A stretch of DNA of 64,000 nt, taken from assembly GCF_016806125.1 (NCBI RefSeq), contig NZ_CP047166.1, forward strand, positions 806,001 to 870,000, given 5' to 3'. The notes below the pieces were generated by a model. It was not told where the DNA came from and searched no databases. It saw nothing but the letters and a program-made list of their open reading frames with translations. Positions 48,475 through 57,732 of this stretch are shown in pieces. This DNA comes from Ponticoccus alexandrii (GTDB taxonomy: Bacteria > Pseudomonadota > Alphaproteobacteria > Rhodobacterales > Rhodobacteraceae). The translations under genes and the position numbers were made by a program. Every line of letters starts with the position of its first letter. Position 1 is the stretch's first letter.

Positions 48475-50331
48475 ATGACGCCTCTACCGATTTCACACCC
48501 ATTACCTATTCCTCGAGAAACCCTTTATTCCTACCTCGCACGCCTTGCTGCGACTTGGCGCACGGACGCCCAGCAGTTGGCCTACGACATGGGCGCCTCG
48601 TTCAAGAGATTGATGGATCAGGATGACGAGGCGCTTGAGATGTTTTCGAGCTGGGCCAAGCTCTCCCCGAAGGTGATGGCCGAAATGCTCTCTTGGACCG
48701 GGATGCGAGCTGGCAACGTTCGGATGCAGTTCCGGGGTGAACTCTATGTTTCCCGGGCATTGCGCAACCCTGTGGTCCGGGGGTGTCCGATGTGCCTCCG
48801 GGAAGATGTTGCTGAGACAGATCGCCCGGCACATAAGGTTATGGCCATGCGGGGGGATTGGCAGTTCAGAGATGTGATGATCTGCGTTCAACACAGCCAT
48901 CCCCTGGTTCCACTCTGGCAGACGGAGGGGCTGCGGGACCGGTTTGATATCGGAGCCCGCCTGCAGGAAATCTCCGGCGAAATACTGTCAGGGAAGTTTG
49001 ATCAGGCACCATGGGTACCGTCTGACTATGATCTGTGGCTCGATCGGCGGTTGCAGGATGGCTCGGATACCACATGGCTTGCGGGTCACCCTGTTTTCGT
49101 CGTGACAACATTGTGCCGATTGCTCGGTCAGGCCTTATCCAAGTTCGATAGCGCCGAGGGGGGCGACGAATTTTGCCACGACCATTCCCGGGGCTTCGAC
49201 ATCATGAAGGCTGGCAAGACGGCAATTAGAGAGGCCCTCGATCAAATCGCAGCCATGGCTACTGATGCTCAGGATGAACCCAGCAAGACATTTGGCCCAC
49301 TTTATACCCGGTTGAACCGAGATTACGTGAAAGAGGCCGACTTTGACCCATTCCGGAAAATCCTGCGCGAGTGCGTCCTTGATCATTGGCCATATGCCAG
49401 TGGTGATGTGATCTTGGGCGAGGCCCTGCCTCAACGACGCAAGCATTCCTTACGTACTGCCGCCTCTGAGATTGGGGTCGGCGCGAAAGTTCTGGAACAT
49501 TTCCTTGTTGAAGCCGGTGCAATCGTTGCGAATGATCCTCGCCCTGATAGTCGGAGGCTGTTTGATGCACATGCCTATACAGATCTTCTCGCGGAAATTC
49601 CTACCCTGGTCGGCCCGATCGCCATGCGCCAAGCCATGGGCGCGACAAAGATGGAGCTGATCGCGTTGACGGGCGCAGATTTGCTGCGACCGCGGACGCG
49701 CGTGAAAAAGGTCAAGAACCCTTGGCGGATTTCTGACGGTATTTTACTGGTCAACGAATTGTCTTCTGGCGCCATTCCAGTCCAGGCCGAAGACACCCGT
49801 TGGGAAACCCTCCTGCGCGCATGTCGCCGCCGAGAGATAGACTTGGGCGATTTGATCACGAGAATCCGCGATAAGTCCATGCCCTTAGGTCAAAGGACCG
49901 GTGAGGCAGGCTTCCATGGCATTGTTGTTCCGAGATCCGAGGTTGATGCAATCGCACCTATGCCACGGGCCATAGCCGAAGACGCATCCGAAGAGCTGCC
50001 GGGCATGGCGGCAGCAGAGTTCGGCCGGTCGGTCGGACTACGCGATGGCGGTGTGTTTCAGTCCATGATCGAAGCCGGATACGTACCCGCCAGTAAGATC
50101 ATCAATCCCCGCACGAAACGACCACAATACTGGATGACCCCGGAGAACATGGACACGTTCCGGCGTCAGTTTGCGACCCTGACGACCCTGGCGGCTGAAA
50201 CCGGCCAGCACCGCAACAGCCTTAAGGGACGGATAGCATCCGGAAGAGTTGCGCGCTTCTCGCCGGAGGGACGGGATTTCGGAGCCGTGTATCTGCGGGA
50301 TGATGTGATCAAGCTGCTCGGATTGGAGTGA
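48475..50331 (+). CDS. tniQ: TniQ/TnsD-type target-selection protein
   Basis: A 618-residue protein. The N-terminal TniQ domain (about 1-150) has the family start PRETLYSYLARLA and a zinc site C104, C107, C137, H140 (CPMC ... CVQH). The rest contains several helix-turn-helix-like segments (around LRTAASEIGVGAKVLEHFLVE, AMRQAMGATKMELIALTG and TLAAETGQHRNSLKGRI), suggesting an extended DNA reader. In Tn7, TnsD binds the attachment site and recruits TnsC. Here it most likely reads the tRNA-Met gene. It is about 28 kb from tnsABC, next to the metallopeptidase gene. The ATG at 48475 fits the domain start. Confidence 0.88.
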   Translation: MTPLPISHPLPIPRETLYSYLARLAATWRTDAQQLAYDMGASFKRLMDQDDEALEMFSSWAKLSPKVMAEMLSWTGMRAGNVRMQFRGELYVSRALRNPVVRGCPMCLREDVAETDRPAHKVMAMRGDWQFRDVMICVQHSHPLVPLWQTEGLRDRFDIGARLQEISGEILSGKFDQAPWVPSDYDLWLDRRLQDGSDTTWLAGHPVFVVTTLCRLLGQALSKFDSAEGGDEFCHDHSRGFDIMKAGKTAIREALDQIAAMATDAQDEPSKTFGPLYTRLNRDYVKEADFDPFRKILRECVLDHWPYASGDVILGEALPQRRKHSLRTAASEIGVGAKVLEHFLVEAGAIVANDPRPDSRRLFDAHAYTDLLAEIPTLVGPIAMRQAMGATKMELIALTGADLLRPRTRVKKVKNPWRISDGILLVNELSSGAIPVQAEDTRWETLLRACRRREIDLGDLITRIRDKSMPLGQRTGEAGFHGIVVPRSEVDAIAPMPRAIAEDASEELPGMAAAEFGRSVGLRDGGVFQSMIEAGYVPASKIINPRTKRPQYWMTPENMDTFRRQFATLTTLAAETGQHRNSLKGRIASGRVARFSPEGRDFGAVYLRDDVIKLLGLE

Positions 50332-50603
50332 CACCAGTGGTGCCTCCCCATGGGTCTCAGAGATTTTTTGTTGGGCCCCCACAATGGCATGCCTGCGACC
50401 GGAAAGGGCGGAGAGTGGACGTTCACCACATGTGCGAGGTGAACTTACTCTCTAGGTCAAAACGGACATTGGCCAACATGATTTGAACCGGAACTACACT
50501 CTTAGGCAAAGGTCATTCCCCAGCGGATGCGACGCGTGGAATGCGACCAGGTCCGTAATTCCCGGTTTCGCAATGCTCTAGGCACGCCCCGTCACTTAAT
50601 TCC

Positions 50604-52514
50604 TCAGGCGACGTGGACATGTGTCTGCCTCTGGACGTGGACGCCCTGGAGGCCCGCGAAGGACGCACCGGTGATAATAAGTTGCGTGCCCTCAAACTCC
50701 TCTTGGGCGAGCAGATCGATGAACGGCTGAACGATGAAGTTCTCGCTATCCTTGACCTCTTCGCCCGAGAATTCGCCCGGCACATCGATGATTGCCATTC
50801 CTGGATAGTGCATATCAGCGATTGGGCTTAGCGACAGCAGGCCGAAATGATAGGCCATTAGGAAATAGAGGGAGTCCGTGCCTCCCAGCGCATCTCGCCA
50901 CCGCTTTCGTCCCACCCGGAAGCTGGTACTGGACTTGGAGATATCGATTTCGACCATACTGTGGTTCCAGGTGTCTGGGCGCTGCGCATTGAGAGCGTCC
51001 AGATAGGCGTTCATCCCGTCTTCAAGCTTCTGGGCAGCGGCGTTGAAGTCGATCGAACGGTTGGCCTCATCCACCTTCTCCTGAAGTGGCTTTATCTCGT
51101 CTTCGAGGGCTTGGATCTGTTTGTCGAAGCTTTTGCCAAGCTCTAGCGCCCCCGCCACGCGCCCCATCTGGCGTTGCCGCTCGGCAGCCTTTCCGAGCGC
51201 TACATCGATCTCGCTCACATCGGCTTGTGCAACGGCGGCCACGGCGCGACGGGCGGGCGCGAGTTCGATCTCTATGGTCCGAAGCGCCTCATCGGCGTCG
51301 CGGTACGCCTTGGTCTGTTTCTCGATGTCGCGTTCGAGAATGGCGATGAGTTCCTCAGCTTCGAGAAGTTCGGCGCTCAACCGATCCTGTTCGAATTGCA
51401 GCCGGACCTCGCCGAGCCCGGCGATCTCAGGTTCCTCGGGCAGATGCTGGTGGCAGACGAAGCAATGATTAGGTTTCTGATACGGGATGATCTCCTGATC
51501 ACAGGCCGGACAATGGGTGACCTTTAGGTCAGCGAGGAGTGCGCTGGCGTCTGCGACCCGCCCCATCCGCTCGATCTCAGCCTCGAGGTCCGCGCGGTAT
51601 CGCCGAACTTCGGCCAGCCTCTCCTCGGCTCCCAGACTCTTTTGACGCGCAACAGTCACGTCTTCGAGCGCCACCGCCCGTGCATGCCCGAGCTCAGCGA
51701 TGCGCGACCGATCCGACACCGGCAGACTGGCATTACTTGCAGTCGTCAGAACCTCGAGTTTGCGCTTCTGCAGGCGTTCGACTTCGTCTTGGAGACGTTT
51801 CAAAGTGACGGCGACGGTAGTCTCGTTGACGCCCAAGTTCGCGTCATCTGAGTCGAGAAGTTCGACCGCCAGATCGTTAAGAGTCTCCCTGTAATGATCG
51901 CGTCGCGCCCGGACACGCATCGACTTGAGCTTCAGTTCGACGAGCGCGCCATAGTCATCGCTGTATATTCGCTCGGCCAGGCCAAGGAAGAGCAAGAGAC
52001 TGGCGTGCTGTTCATTGTCAGGCTGTTGATCGACAAGCCCACTCCAGAACCGCTGCTGACGGAAAATATGCCTCAACAAGGTGCGGAAGCTCAGCTCCGG
52101 CCATGTCTGGCCGGACATCGGATTGCCTTTGGGGAAGTTCACCAGCGGAATGCCCAACTTTTCCATCAACCAGTGCTGGAAGTCCTTGGCAGGCATACCT
52201 TCGTCTTCGACGAAGACCTTGCCTTTGGCTCCGGCCTCGCGCCAGCGCCGCTCGATCCTGAAGCTCTCGTCACCGATGCAGATCACGGCGGACGCCGCTT
52301 CGTACTTCTCTGCTAACCCTTCTACGTCGCTCTGCTCGTAGGGGTTCGCCCCCGTGTCGCCGAGCAGGAAGTCTAATGTCTGTAGCCACTTCGTCTTACC
52401 GGTGTTCGGCCGCCCGACGAAGACATTGACGCCGGGTTCGAATGTGAGGTGCTCGACGTTACCGGTCGCCAGGCGGCGTTCGAGGCCGCGGATGGAAAGA
52501 AAGGGCGCGCTCAT
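50604..52514 (-). CDS. lmuB: SMC/Rad50-like ATPase of a Lamassu-type system
   Basis: A 636-residue ATPase. Walker A (GRPNTGKT, 34-41) is followed by a long coiled coil, interrupted in the middle by two Cys pairs (CPAC ... CFVC) that look like a zinc hook. The C-terminal part has a short, unusual Walker B (AIIDVPGE) in which the usual Glu after Asp is Val. It is the ATPase of an ABC-three-component system, and LmuB in Lamassu terms. It should hold the nuclease inactive until it senses foreign DNA ends or replication intermediates. Third gene of the operon. Confidence 0.85.
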   Translation of the reverse strand: MSAPFLSIRGLERRLATGNVEHLTFEPGVNVFVGRPNTGKTKWLQTLDFLLGDTGANPYEQSDVEGLAEKYEAASAVICIGDESFRIERRWREAGAKGKVFVEDEGMPAKDFQHWLMEKLGIPLVNFPKGNPMSGQTWPELSFRTLLRHIFRQQRFWSGLVDQQPDNEQHASLLLFLGLAERIYSDDYGALVELKLKSMRVRARRDHYRETLNDLAVELLDSDDANLGVNETTVAVTLKRLQDEVERLQKRKLEVLTTASNASLPVSDRSRIAELGHARAVALEDVTVARQKSLGAEERLAEVRRYRADLEAEIERMGRVADASALLADLKVTHCPACDQEIIPYQKPNHCFVCHQHLPEEPEIAGLGEVRLQFEQDRLSAELLEAEELIAILERDIEKQTKAYRDADEALRTIEIELAPARRAVAAVAQADVSEIDVALGKAAERQRQMGRVAGALELGKSFDKQIQALEDEIKPLQEKVDEANRSIDFNAAAQKLEDGMNAYLDALNAQRPDTWNHSMVEIDISKSSTSFRVGRKRWRDALGGTDSLYFLMAYHFGLLSLSPIADMHYPGMAIIDVPGEFSGEEVKDSENFIVQPFIDLLAQEEFEGTQLIITGASFAGLQGVHVQRQTHVHVA

Positions 52515-53074
52515 TTAGTGATCACCTGTCCGAGGGGGCGTTTGCCGACCTCTTCGTCAAATAGCTTGTAGATTAGGTTTTTCAGGAAGGTGCCCGACTT
52601 GCTGCCGAAAGTTTTTTTCACAGCTTTCTGCCGCTCGACAAGGGTGGCGAAGGAGGGACGTTTGGCGAGAGCTTTGGCTCTTTCCGCGCCTTCGGTCGTC
52701 AAGGCAATCTGGTAGGAATTCTTGAGCTTGGAAACGGTGATCAGCCGCCGGGCCTCGAGGTGCGCCAGCACCTGATAGTAGCGTTTGTCCCACGGTCCGT
52801 AGTGATGCCGTACCATCGATGCCTCGACAGCGTCGGCGGAATCAACCGGCCCGCTCTGGGAGGCGGGCACGACCGCTGCCCGCGCGGCTTCAAAGAAGTC
52901 TGGGTAGCGGGTGAAGAAGTCGAGCTTGGCCATTTTTGTCAGCCCGTCCATCCGCCCCGCTGTGCCGCAGATGCGCATCAGCAGAAGCAGCCGCGCCGCG
53001 TGGAATTCGAGGACATCGTCGGCCGCAAGCGGAAGACTGGCGGGACGGGTTCCAAGGCGAGATAGAGACTTCAT
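52511..53074 (-). CDS. lmuC: Lamassu-type middle component
   Basis: A 187-residue, mostly helical protein between the nuclease and ATPase genes, overlapping both by 4 bp. It has a winged-helix-like pattern in its C-terminal half (YYQVLAHLEARRLITVSKL). It matches the expected place and size of LmuC, the middle component of ABC-three-component systems. Sequence similarity within this family is low, so I rely on context. Confidence 0.75.
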   Translation of the reverse strand: MKSLSRLGTRPASLPLAADDVLEFHAARLLLLMRICGTAGRMDGLTKMAKLDFFTRYPDFFEAARAAVVPASQSGPVDSADAVEASMVRHHYGPWDKRYYQVLAHLEARRLITVSKLKNSYQIALTTEGAERAKALAKRPSFATLVERQKAVKKTFGSKSGTFLKNLIYKLFDEEVGKRPLGQVITK

Positions 53075-54246
53075 AACCCTGTCCTGTCGAAGCGCAGCAA
53101 ACAGCGATCAGCGATGTCATACATACAGCCCTTGAGGAAGGCGGAACGGTCGCCTTGATCCGGCGGCAGGGAGTTGTTGATTGCATCCATCCGGTCGACG
53201 CAGAGGGCGTGGAATGCAGGACCGTCGAGGTCGATCGTCCCTGCGGCCCGCTTGGCGCTGAGCGTCTGGACCTCGGATTTGACGCGGCCCTGAAGCTGTT
53301 CCGCCTCTTCGGGCTGCATATAGCGAGCGGTCCGGGCGAAACGGGCGTAGTCCAGACGCAAGTCGATCGCCATCGCGACCACTGTTCCGGTGAGGGCGGC
53401 GTCGTTCATTTTCTCGGCCAGCTTGCCGCCCGATGGATGAGACGCTCCGTTCTTAAGCTTGGCCAGACACCCATCCCACATCATCAAGAAGGCCTCGCGT
53501 GTCAGGATTTTCTTCTCCTTGTTCGGCTTCCACTTCGCATCACCTGCCGACTTCACGAGCTTGCGCAACTCATCCAGAAGAAGGTCGAGTTGTTCCCATA
53601 GCAACGGGTGGCCGGCTGCCATCATGATCTCGAACAATCGGACCTTGTTATTCTTCTTCACGGTAGGTTCATCGTGGCGCTCATCCCAAAGGCAGTTGTC
53701 GAGCCAATAGCCAGTCCCGTGTCCCCGCTTGGACAGGACCCCGGGCATTCGCGTATCGAGATCTGACTTCAGAGCGACCATTTCCTCGCAGCTCGGTGCC
53801 CGGGCTTCGTGGCCGCGTTCATAGGTCAGCGACTTCAAAGCCGAGACTACCGGACGCAGCGTGACGATCCGGAAGCGCGCGGTCTCATCGTGCTGGTCTC
53901 GATCTAGCGACTTCTCGAAAATCGACGCCCCAACAGCCTGCTTCTTGCGGACGCAGAGGTCTGCGACGGACCAGAGCTTATCCGCTTCGGAGCCTTTGAC
54001 CTGAACGAACTCGGCTATCCGTGGCGGCGTGCCGAAGTCCCAGACCAAAACCAGATCGTCGTGGGTCTCGAAATGGATCTTCACCAACTGAGGGTTGGCC
54101 AACATCTCCAGAACGAAGCCGACGGCGATTTCGTCCTGATAGTTGAAACCCGCACGCGCAATCGGGCCACCTTCCTCGGTAGGGGCGGCGGCGTCGATGG
54201 AGGGCCAGACCTCTTCGTCGGCCTTAAACAGTTCACTCTCTGACAA
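53071..54246 (-). CDS. lmuA: DUF4297/Cap4-like nuclease of a Lamassu-type system
   Basis: A 391-residue protein. The N-terminal domain (about 28-110) has the DUF4297 pattern: ARAGFNYQDEIAVGFVLEML, an acidic ETHDDLVLV and the EFVQVKGSE strand that supplies the lysine of a PD-(D/E)xK nuclease. The rest is helical. In Lamassu systems this is LmuA, a double-strand DNA nuclease released by the ATPase. It is the first gene of the operon and starts at the ATG at 54246. Confidence 0.85.
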   Translation of the reverse strand: MSESELFKADEEVWPSIDAAAPTEEGGPIARAGFNYQDEIAVGFVLEMLANPQLVKIHFETHDDLVLVWDFGTPPRIAEFVQVKGSEADKLWSVADLCVRKKQAVGASIFEKSLDRDQHDETARFRIVTLRPVVSALKSLTYERGHEARAPSCEEMVALKSDLDTRMPGVLSKRGHGTGYWLDNCLWDERHDEPTVKKNNKVRLFEIMMAAGHPLLWEQLDLLLDELRKLVKSAGDAKWKPNKEKKILTREAFLMMWDGCLAKLKNGASHPSGGKLAEKMNDAALTGTVVAMAIDLRLDYARFARTARYMQPEEAEQLQGRVKSEVQTLSAKRAAGTIDLDGPAFHALCVDRMDAINNSLPPDQGDRSAFLKGCMYDIADRCLLRFDRTGL

Positions 54247-54782
54247 CAGCCCTCTGCGAATTCAGCCTCTTCGTAACAGCCCCCTGCCGTCACATCCGGA
54301 GAAACTCTAAACGCGGCGAGATATATCTCACAAGCCCACATAGAAAGCGCCACAAACCCCCACACCTCCAACGAGGATCATTCGCCCGGCTAATTGGCTC
54401 GCTGAGCCAGAAGAGATAATATGCTCCATCGCTATATTTTCGCGCGTTGTAACGCGCCGCTCCCCGAGATCAATCGGTTCTAAACCTAGTTTGCTCCGTG
54501 GCCGAAACCGGACGCAGTGCAGAAGTGGAAGTCGGAGAATATGCTGCGCGATGCCACCGATGGCCGGTTTGAGGAAATTGCACTGCAGCCAGGCCCGATC
54601 TGGCCAATGACGACAAAGGGCCGTCCTTGCCGCACAGAACGCTCACTTGGGCGTCCAGGACGCCGTTCCGCCGCATGACCGGTTCCAGCCCGAAGCTGTT
54701 ATTTCATTTTTCCAGCTAGGCGCTGCAAGGCCGCCTACGGCGTATACTAGCGGAACTTGACGGCGAAAGTTGCAAACGCAAG
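54247..54782. other. Non-coding interval holding repeat copy A
   Basis: About 536 bp. It should contain the promoter of the defence operon (AT-rich between 54290 and 54440) and a diverged repeat copy at 54536-54623. No gene seen. Confidence 0.5.
54536..54623 (+). repeat. Diverged intergenic repeat, copy A
   Basis: An 88-bp stretch that begins GAGAATATGCTGC and ends CAAAGGGCCG. It aligns with copies B (55721-55808) and C (57511-57597). Homology with copy C continues after it, with the shared CGCCGCATGACCG near 54670. Confidence 0.6.
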
Positions 54783-55631
54783 ATGCCCAAAATCAAAGAT
54801 GAGCAGGGAAGCGTGATGGCCGAACCGATGAACGAGGAGCTGCGGCGGGTTATTGAATCCGACATGGCAAAGTGGGTGCGGGAGAGGATTGAGACCCTAC
54901 CGGAAAAGGCGCGCTACAGGGCGTACAACGCTGTGCGGTGTCTCGTCTGGGCGGGCGGCATCGCCACGCTCGAAGACACGAAGTACCGTGAAGGCGAGCG
55001 CGGGTATCGCGTGCCCGCGACCTTCATGCTGACGCACGCGCTGGAGGAGGCGGTGACTGCCCTAGTGATGAGCGCTAAGGCGAGTGGATATGGCAGGTTG
55101 GCCAAGAAGGTGAATATCACAGACCACTACCACAAGACCACGCTTTCCTGGCTCTGCGCCGAGGTGGTCCACATGTTGGAAGAAAGTCGCCCGGCGCTGA
55201 GTTTCGATTCCGAAAACGACCAGATAGTGCTGCGAGTGGAGCAGGACGGAGAAAAGGTTTACCAAGTCGCCACGCTCGGGCTCCTGGGCGCGCGCGCTCC
55301 GGATGGAACGGCGCTTGAATCCCTTGCCGACACAATCATCGAGCGGCATGGGGGCGAGGAGGAAGTGGCGAAGATAGTGAAGGACAATGGGACCGGGCGG
55401 AACAAACTCATGTACGCCACCGATACCGGGTTCCTCACCGGCCCCCCCGACCTTGAATACAACCTGCGCAAAATGGCCCAGACCACCATGGGCGTGCTCT
55501 GGGCGGCGGTAGACATCGCGGAGCGCAAGGACGAGCGTGCGCAGATCATGGAATTGATCCTGAGAACGACTGTCGAGCTAAAGAATGTGGCTTTTCCGCC
55601 CGAAAAGCGATGCCGTGTTGAAGCGAAGTAA
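54783..55631 (+). CDS. Hypothetical protein, possibly AbiV-like
   Basis: A 282-residue, mostly helical protein starting MPKIKDEQGSVMAEPMNEE. The central stretch FMLTHALEEAVTALVMSAKASG, followed by DHYHKTTLSWL, has the look of AbiV/HEPN-like phage-abortive proteins (a helix with two Glu, then a spaced His-Lys). This is weak evidence. It lies alone, divergent from the Lamassu-type operon, which makes a defence role plausible. Confidence 0.55.
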   Translation: MPKIKDEQGSVMAEPMNEELRRVIESDMAKWVRERIETLPEKARYRAYNAVRCLVWAGGIATLEDTKYREGERGYRVPATFMLTHALEEAVTALVMSAKASGYGRLAKKVNITDHYHKTTLSWLCAEVVHMLEESRPALSFDSENDQIVLRVEQDGEKVYQVATLGLLGARAPDGTALESLADTIIERHGGEEEVAKIVKDNGTGRNKLMYATDTGFLTGPPDLEYNLRKMAQTTMGVLWAAVDIAERKDERAQIMELILRTTVELKNVAFPPEKRCRVEAK

Positions 55632-55720
55632 CTTGATAGGGGACGAATAGTTGAGACGACAAGCAATTCGTTCAGACTTTGCTAATTTCGTTCTCTGCGC
55701 ACTGCCGACCTTGGGGTCCT

Positions 55721-55808
55721 AGAGTATGCTGCGCGGTGCCATGAAGGTCCGGTAAGCGGAAGCTGCGCTGCGGCAATAGTGATCCTCGCCAATGACCGCT
55801 AAGGGCCG
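55721..55808 (+). repeat. Diverged intergenic repeat, copy B
   Basis: An 88-bp stretch from AGAGTATGCTGCGCGG to CTAAGGGCCG, the same length as copy A. TGCCGACCTT just before it is shared with copy C. Confidence 0.6.
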
Positions 55809-55973
55809 ATTCTGTTGAAAAACTCTGCAACCGGAAAATCGCCTCAAAATTTTGGAACAGCGTTCCCGCATGTCACCCTTGGGCAAGCTGTGTTTGAGCG
55901 ATGTAGCTTTCGCGGGAGGATGTTCTGCAGATTTGCTTCTTCTTTGCTGCACACCGACTTTTTCAACACAATC
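55808..55973. repeat. MITE-like element with inverted ends
   Basis: The 18-bp ends GATTCTGTTGAAAAACTC (55808-55825) and GACTTTTTCAACACAATC (55956-55973) are inverted copies with two mismatches. The inside is too short for a transposase. It could be a non-autonomous element or the remains of an IS. I see no convincing target duplication. Confidence 0.55.
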
Positions 55974-56002
55974 AGCCCAAGTCGGACATTGGATGTGGTC
56001 GG

Positions 56003-56803
56003 TCAGGCTCTGAACGTCGCCATCCCGCCATCCAACAGCCTTAATAGCTCATCTGAAACGGGCGACGGCTTGCACAAGTCGAATACATGCAGATCAATCC
56101 CAATATCGGCGACTGGCCTTACCAATATCTCGGCATTATCAGATTCGAAAAAATACACCCCTCCGCCCAATTCAGCGGGAGCGCCAAAACACCGGCATGC
56201 CTCCGCAAAAAACGCCTCAGAATCTGATGAGACCGAACTCAGCGCACGGCCTTCTTTCGTCAATCTTTGCCCGAAGAAACGCAAGGCGAAGGAAATGAGG
56301 CTGATATCACCATATGGGCTACGGACAAGCTCTCGCTTCGCCTTGTTTCTTCGCAGCGAATAGTTTGCTGTTGGACAGGGGGAATGAGCTTGATGTGATT
56401 TCAGTATTGTAAAATATGATCGCGCATCACGCGTTTCCATGAAACTGATCCCTTCGATCGAAGGGTCGATATCGCTCAGATCCTTCAATTCAAGGTGATA
56501 CTGGCAGGGCTCGGTTGGCTTCATTTTCCCTTTGTCAGCGACCAGTGCCTCGAAAACGTTGCTGGCAGAGATATCTGCGAGGAAACCCAGGAACGACTTT
56601 ACCTCTTGGCCAAGCGGAGCTTTGAAAACGGTTTCTGCCTGATGCAGAAGTTCTGCACGCTTGTGCGTTCGGGGAATCGTAACTCCGTGTTTCGCCTCCA
56701 CCATGTCATGTAGCGCATTGAAATGCCCGCAATGATCCTTGGCGCCTAATTCAATAAAAAATCCCACTGTATGGCACCTCGTTGCCGGTTGCGTTCGGCT
56801 CAC
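56003..56803 (-). CDS. Hypothetical protein (266 aa)
   Basis: A 266-residue protein with a central segment of alternating strands and helices. No signal peptide and no motif I recognise. The frame is well formed and the AT-richer composition is unlike the core genes, which fits cargo. It is transcribed toward the MITE-like element and begins 22 bp before the end of another minus-strand gene. Confidence 0.6.
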   Translation of the reverse strand: MSRTQPATRCHTVGFFIELGAKDHCGHFNALHDMVEAKHGVTIPRTHKRAELLHQAETVFKAPLGQEVKSFLGFLADISASNVFEALVADKGKMKPTEPCQYHLELKDLSDIDPSIEGISFMETRDARSYFTILKSHQAHSPCPTANYSLRRNKAKRELVRSPYGDISLISFALRFFGQRLTKEGRALSSVSSDSEAFFAEACRCFGAPAELGGGVYFFESDNAEILVRPVADIGIDLHVFDLCKPSPVSDELLRLLDGGMATFRA

Positions 56804-56825
56804 ATAAGGACCGTCTCTGCCGTTC

Positions 56826-57353
56826 TCACAACCCGGTCTTTAGCAGATTCCCGAACGCAATATGCATCTCGCGATCTTTATCGGACATCGTGTCGCCAAT
56901 GCGCCAAGTGGTGATGCGCAGCGTTTTCGTTGGGCCCACAGAGATCGTATTCACATAGATATTGGATCGGCCATTCACCGACCCACGTGCTGCATAAACA
57001 TAATTGCCGCTTGAAACCTTCCCCGACTTCAAAAGAGCGAAGTCTTGGGATTCTTTACTATCTGACTGGGCCATGAGGCGTGCGGCGTGCTCGCTTTCCA
57101 CCCCGTTATCTGTGCCCCCGTCAAAAAACCCGAGGCTCCCGGCAAAACCATCTTCTGTGTTGTAGAAGAGGGCGCTATCCGCCTTGTCTTCACGCAGCTC
57201 CCATGACGTGCCCGCGACACATATCGAAATATCCAGCGGCTCGTTAAGACGCATACAAGCATAAGCTGGTTTTAAAGGCAGGCACAGACCGCACACAACG
57301 AACGCCACCTTCGGAAGGCTGGCTTTCTCGATTATGGTATTCAACAGTGACAT
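56826..57353 (-). CDS. Hypothetical secreted protein (175 aa)
   Basis: A 175-residue protein with a hydrophobic segment and likely signal peptide ending KPAYA at about residue 32, followed by a Cys-containing, strand-rich domain. This suggests a periplasmic protein. No family recognised. It may be co-transcribed with the 266-residue gene downstream. Confidence 0.6.
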   Translation of the reverse strand: MSLLNTIIEKASLPKVAFVVCGLCLPLKPAYACMRLNEPLDISICVAGTSWELREDKADSALFYNTEDGFAGSLGFFDGGTDNGVESEHAARLMAQSDSKESQDFALLKSGKVSSGNYVYAARGSVNGRSNIYVNTISVGPTKTLRITTWRIGDTMSDKDREMHIAFGNLLKTGL

Positions 57354-57732
57354 TTCGGCGGATACAATTTCACATATTCAACAAGAGCTTGAGGTCTCAG
57401 GGTATCATCATCGTGTTGGCCGAGCAATCTGCATTGCCATTTGACGCATGAAGTGTAGTCGCCCATTTTCGACCGGCAGCTCCGCCCCGCTTTGCCGACC
57501 TTCACCCTCCGAAAATGCTGCACCCATGCACGAATGTCCGGTCTGGTGAAGCTGCATTACGGCATCGCACCTGACGGCGGCGGTCGGCTCAGGGCCGATC
57601 GCGTCGATAGGGTGGCGCGGCCCTCGTGATGGGGCCGCCGCACCGCCGCATGACCGCTTCGAGCCCAGACTCACCGATGCTGCGGGGCGCGCGAATGTCG
57701 GCTTTCGTCCGGCGCGTCGCACCATGATGGAG
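57354..57732. other. Non-coding interval holding repeat copy C
   Basis: About 379 bp with no gene; it includes repeat copy C and GC-rich sequence that follows it (CCGCCGCATGACCG, also found after copy A). Confidence 0.5.
57511..57597 (+). repeat. Diverged intergenic repeat, copy C
   Basis: About 87 bp, from GAAAATGCTGCACC to GCTCAGGGCCG. It matches copies A and B in order and length. Confidence 0.6.

Larger units (their letters stand above)
55632..56002. other. Non-coding interval with repeat copy B and a MITE-like insert
   Basis: About 370 bp without a gene. It holds the 88-bp repeat copy B and, starting where that ends, a 166-bp segment with inverted ends. Confidence 0.55.
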
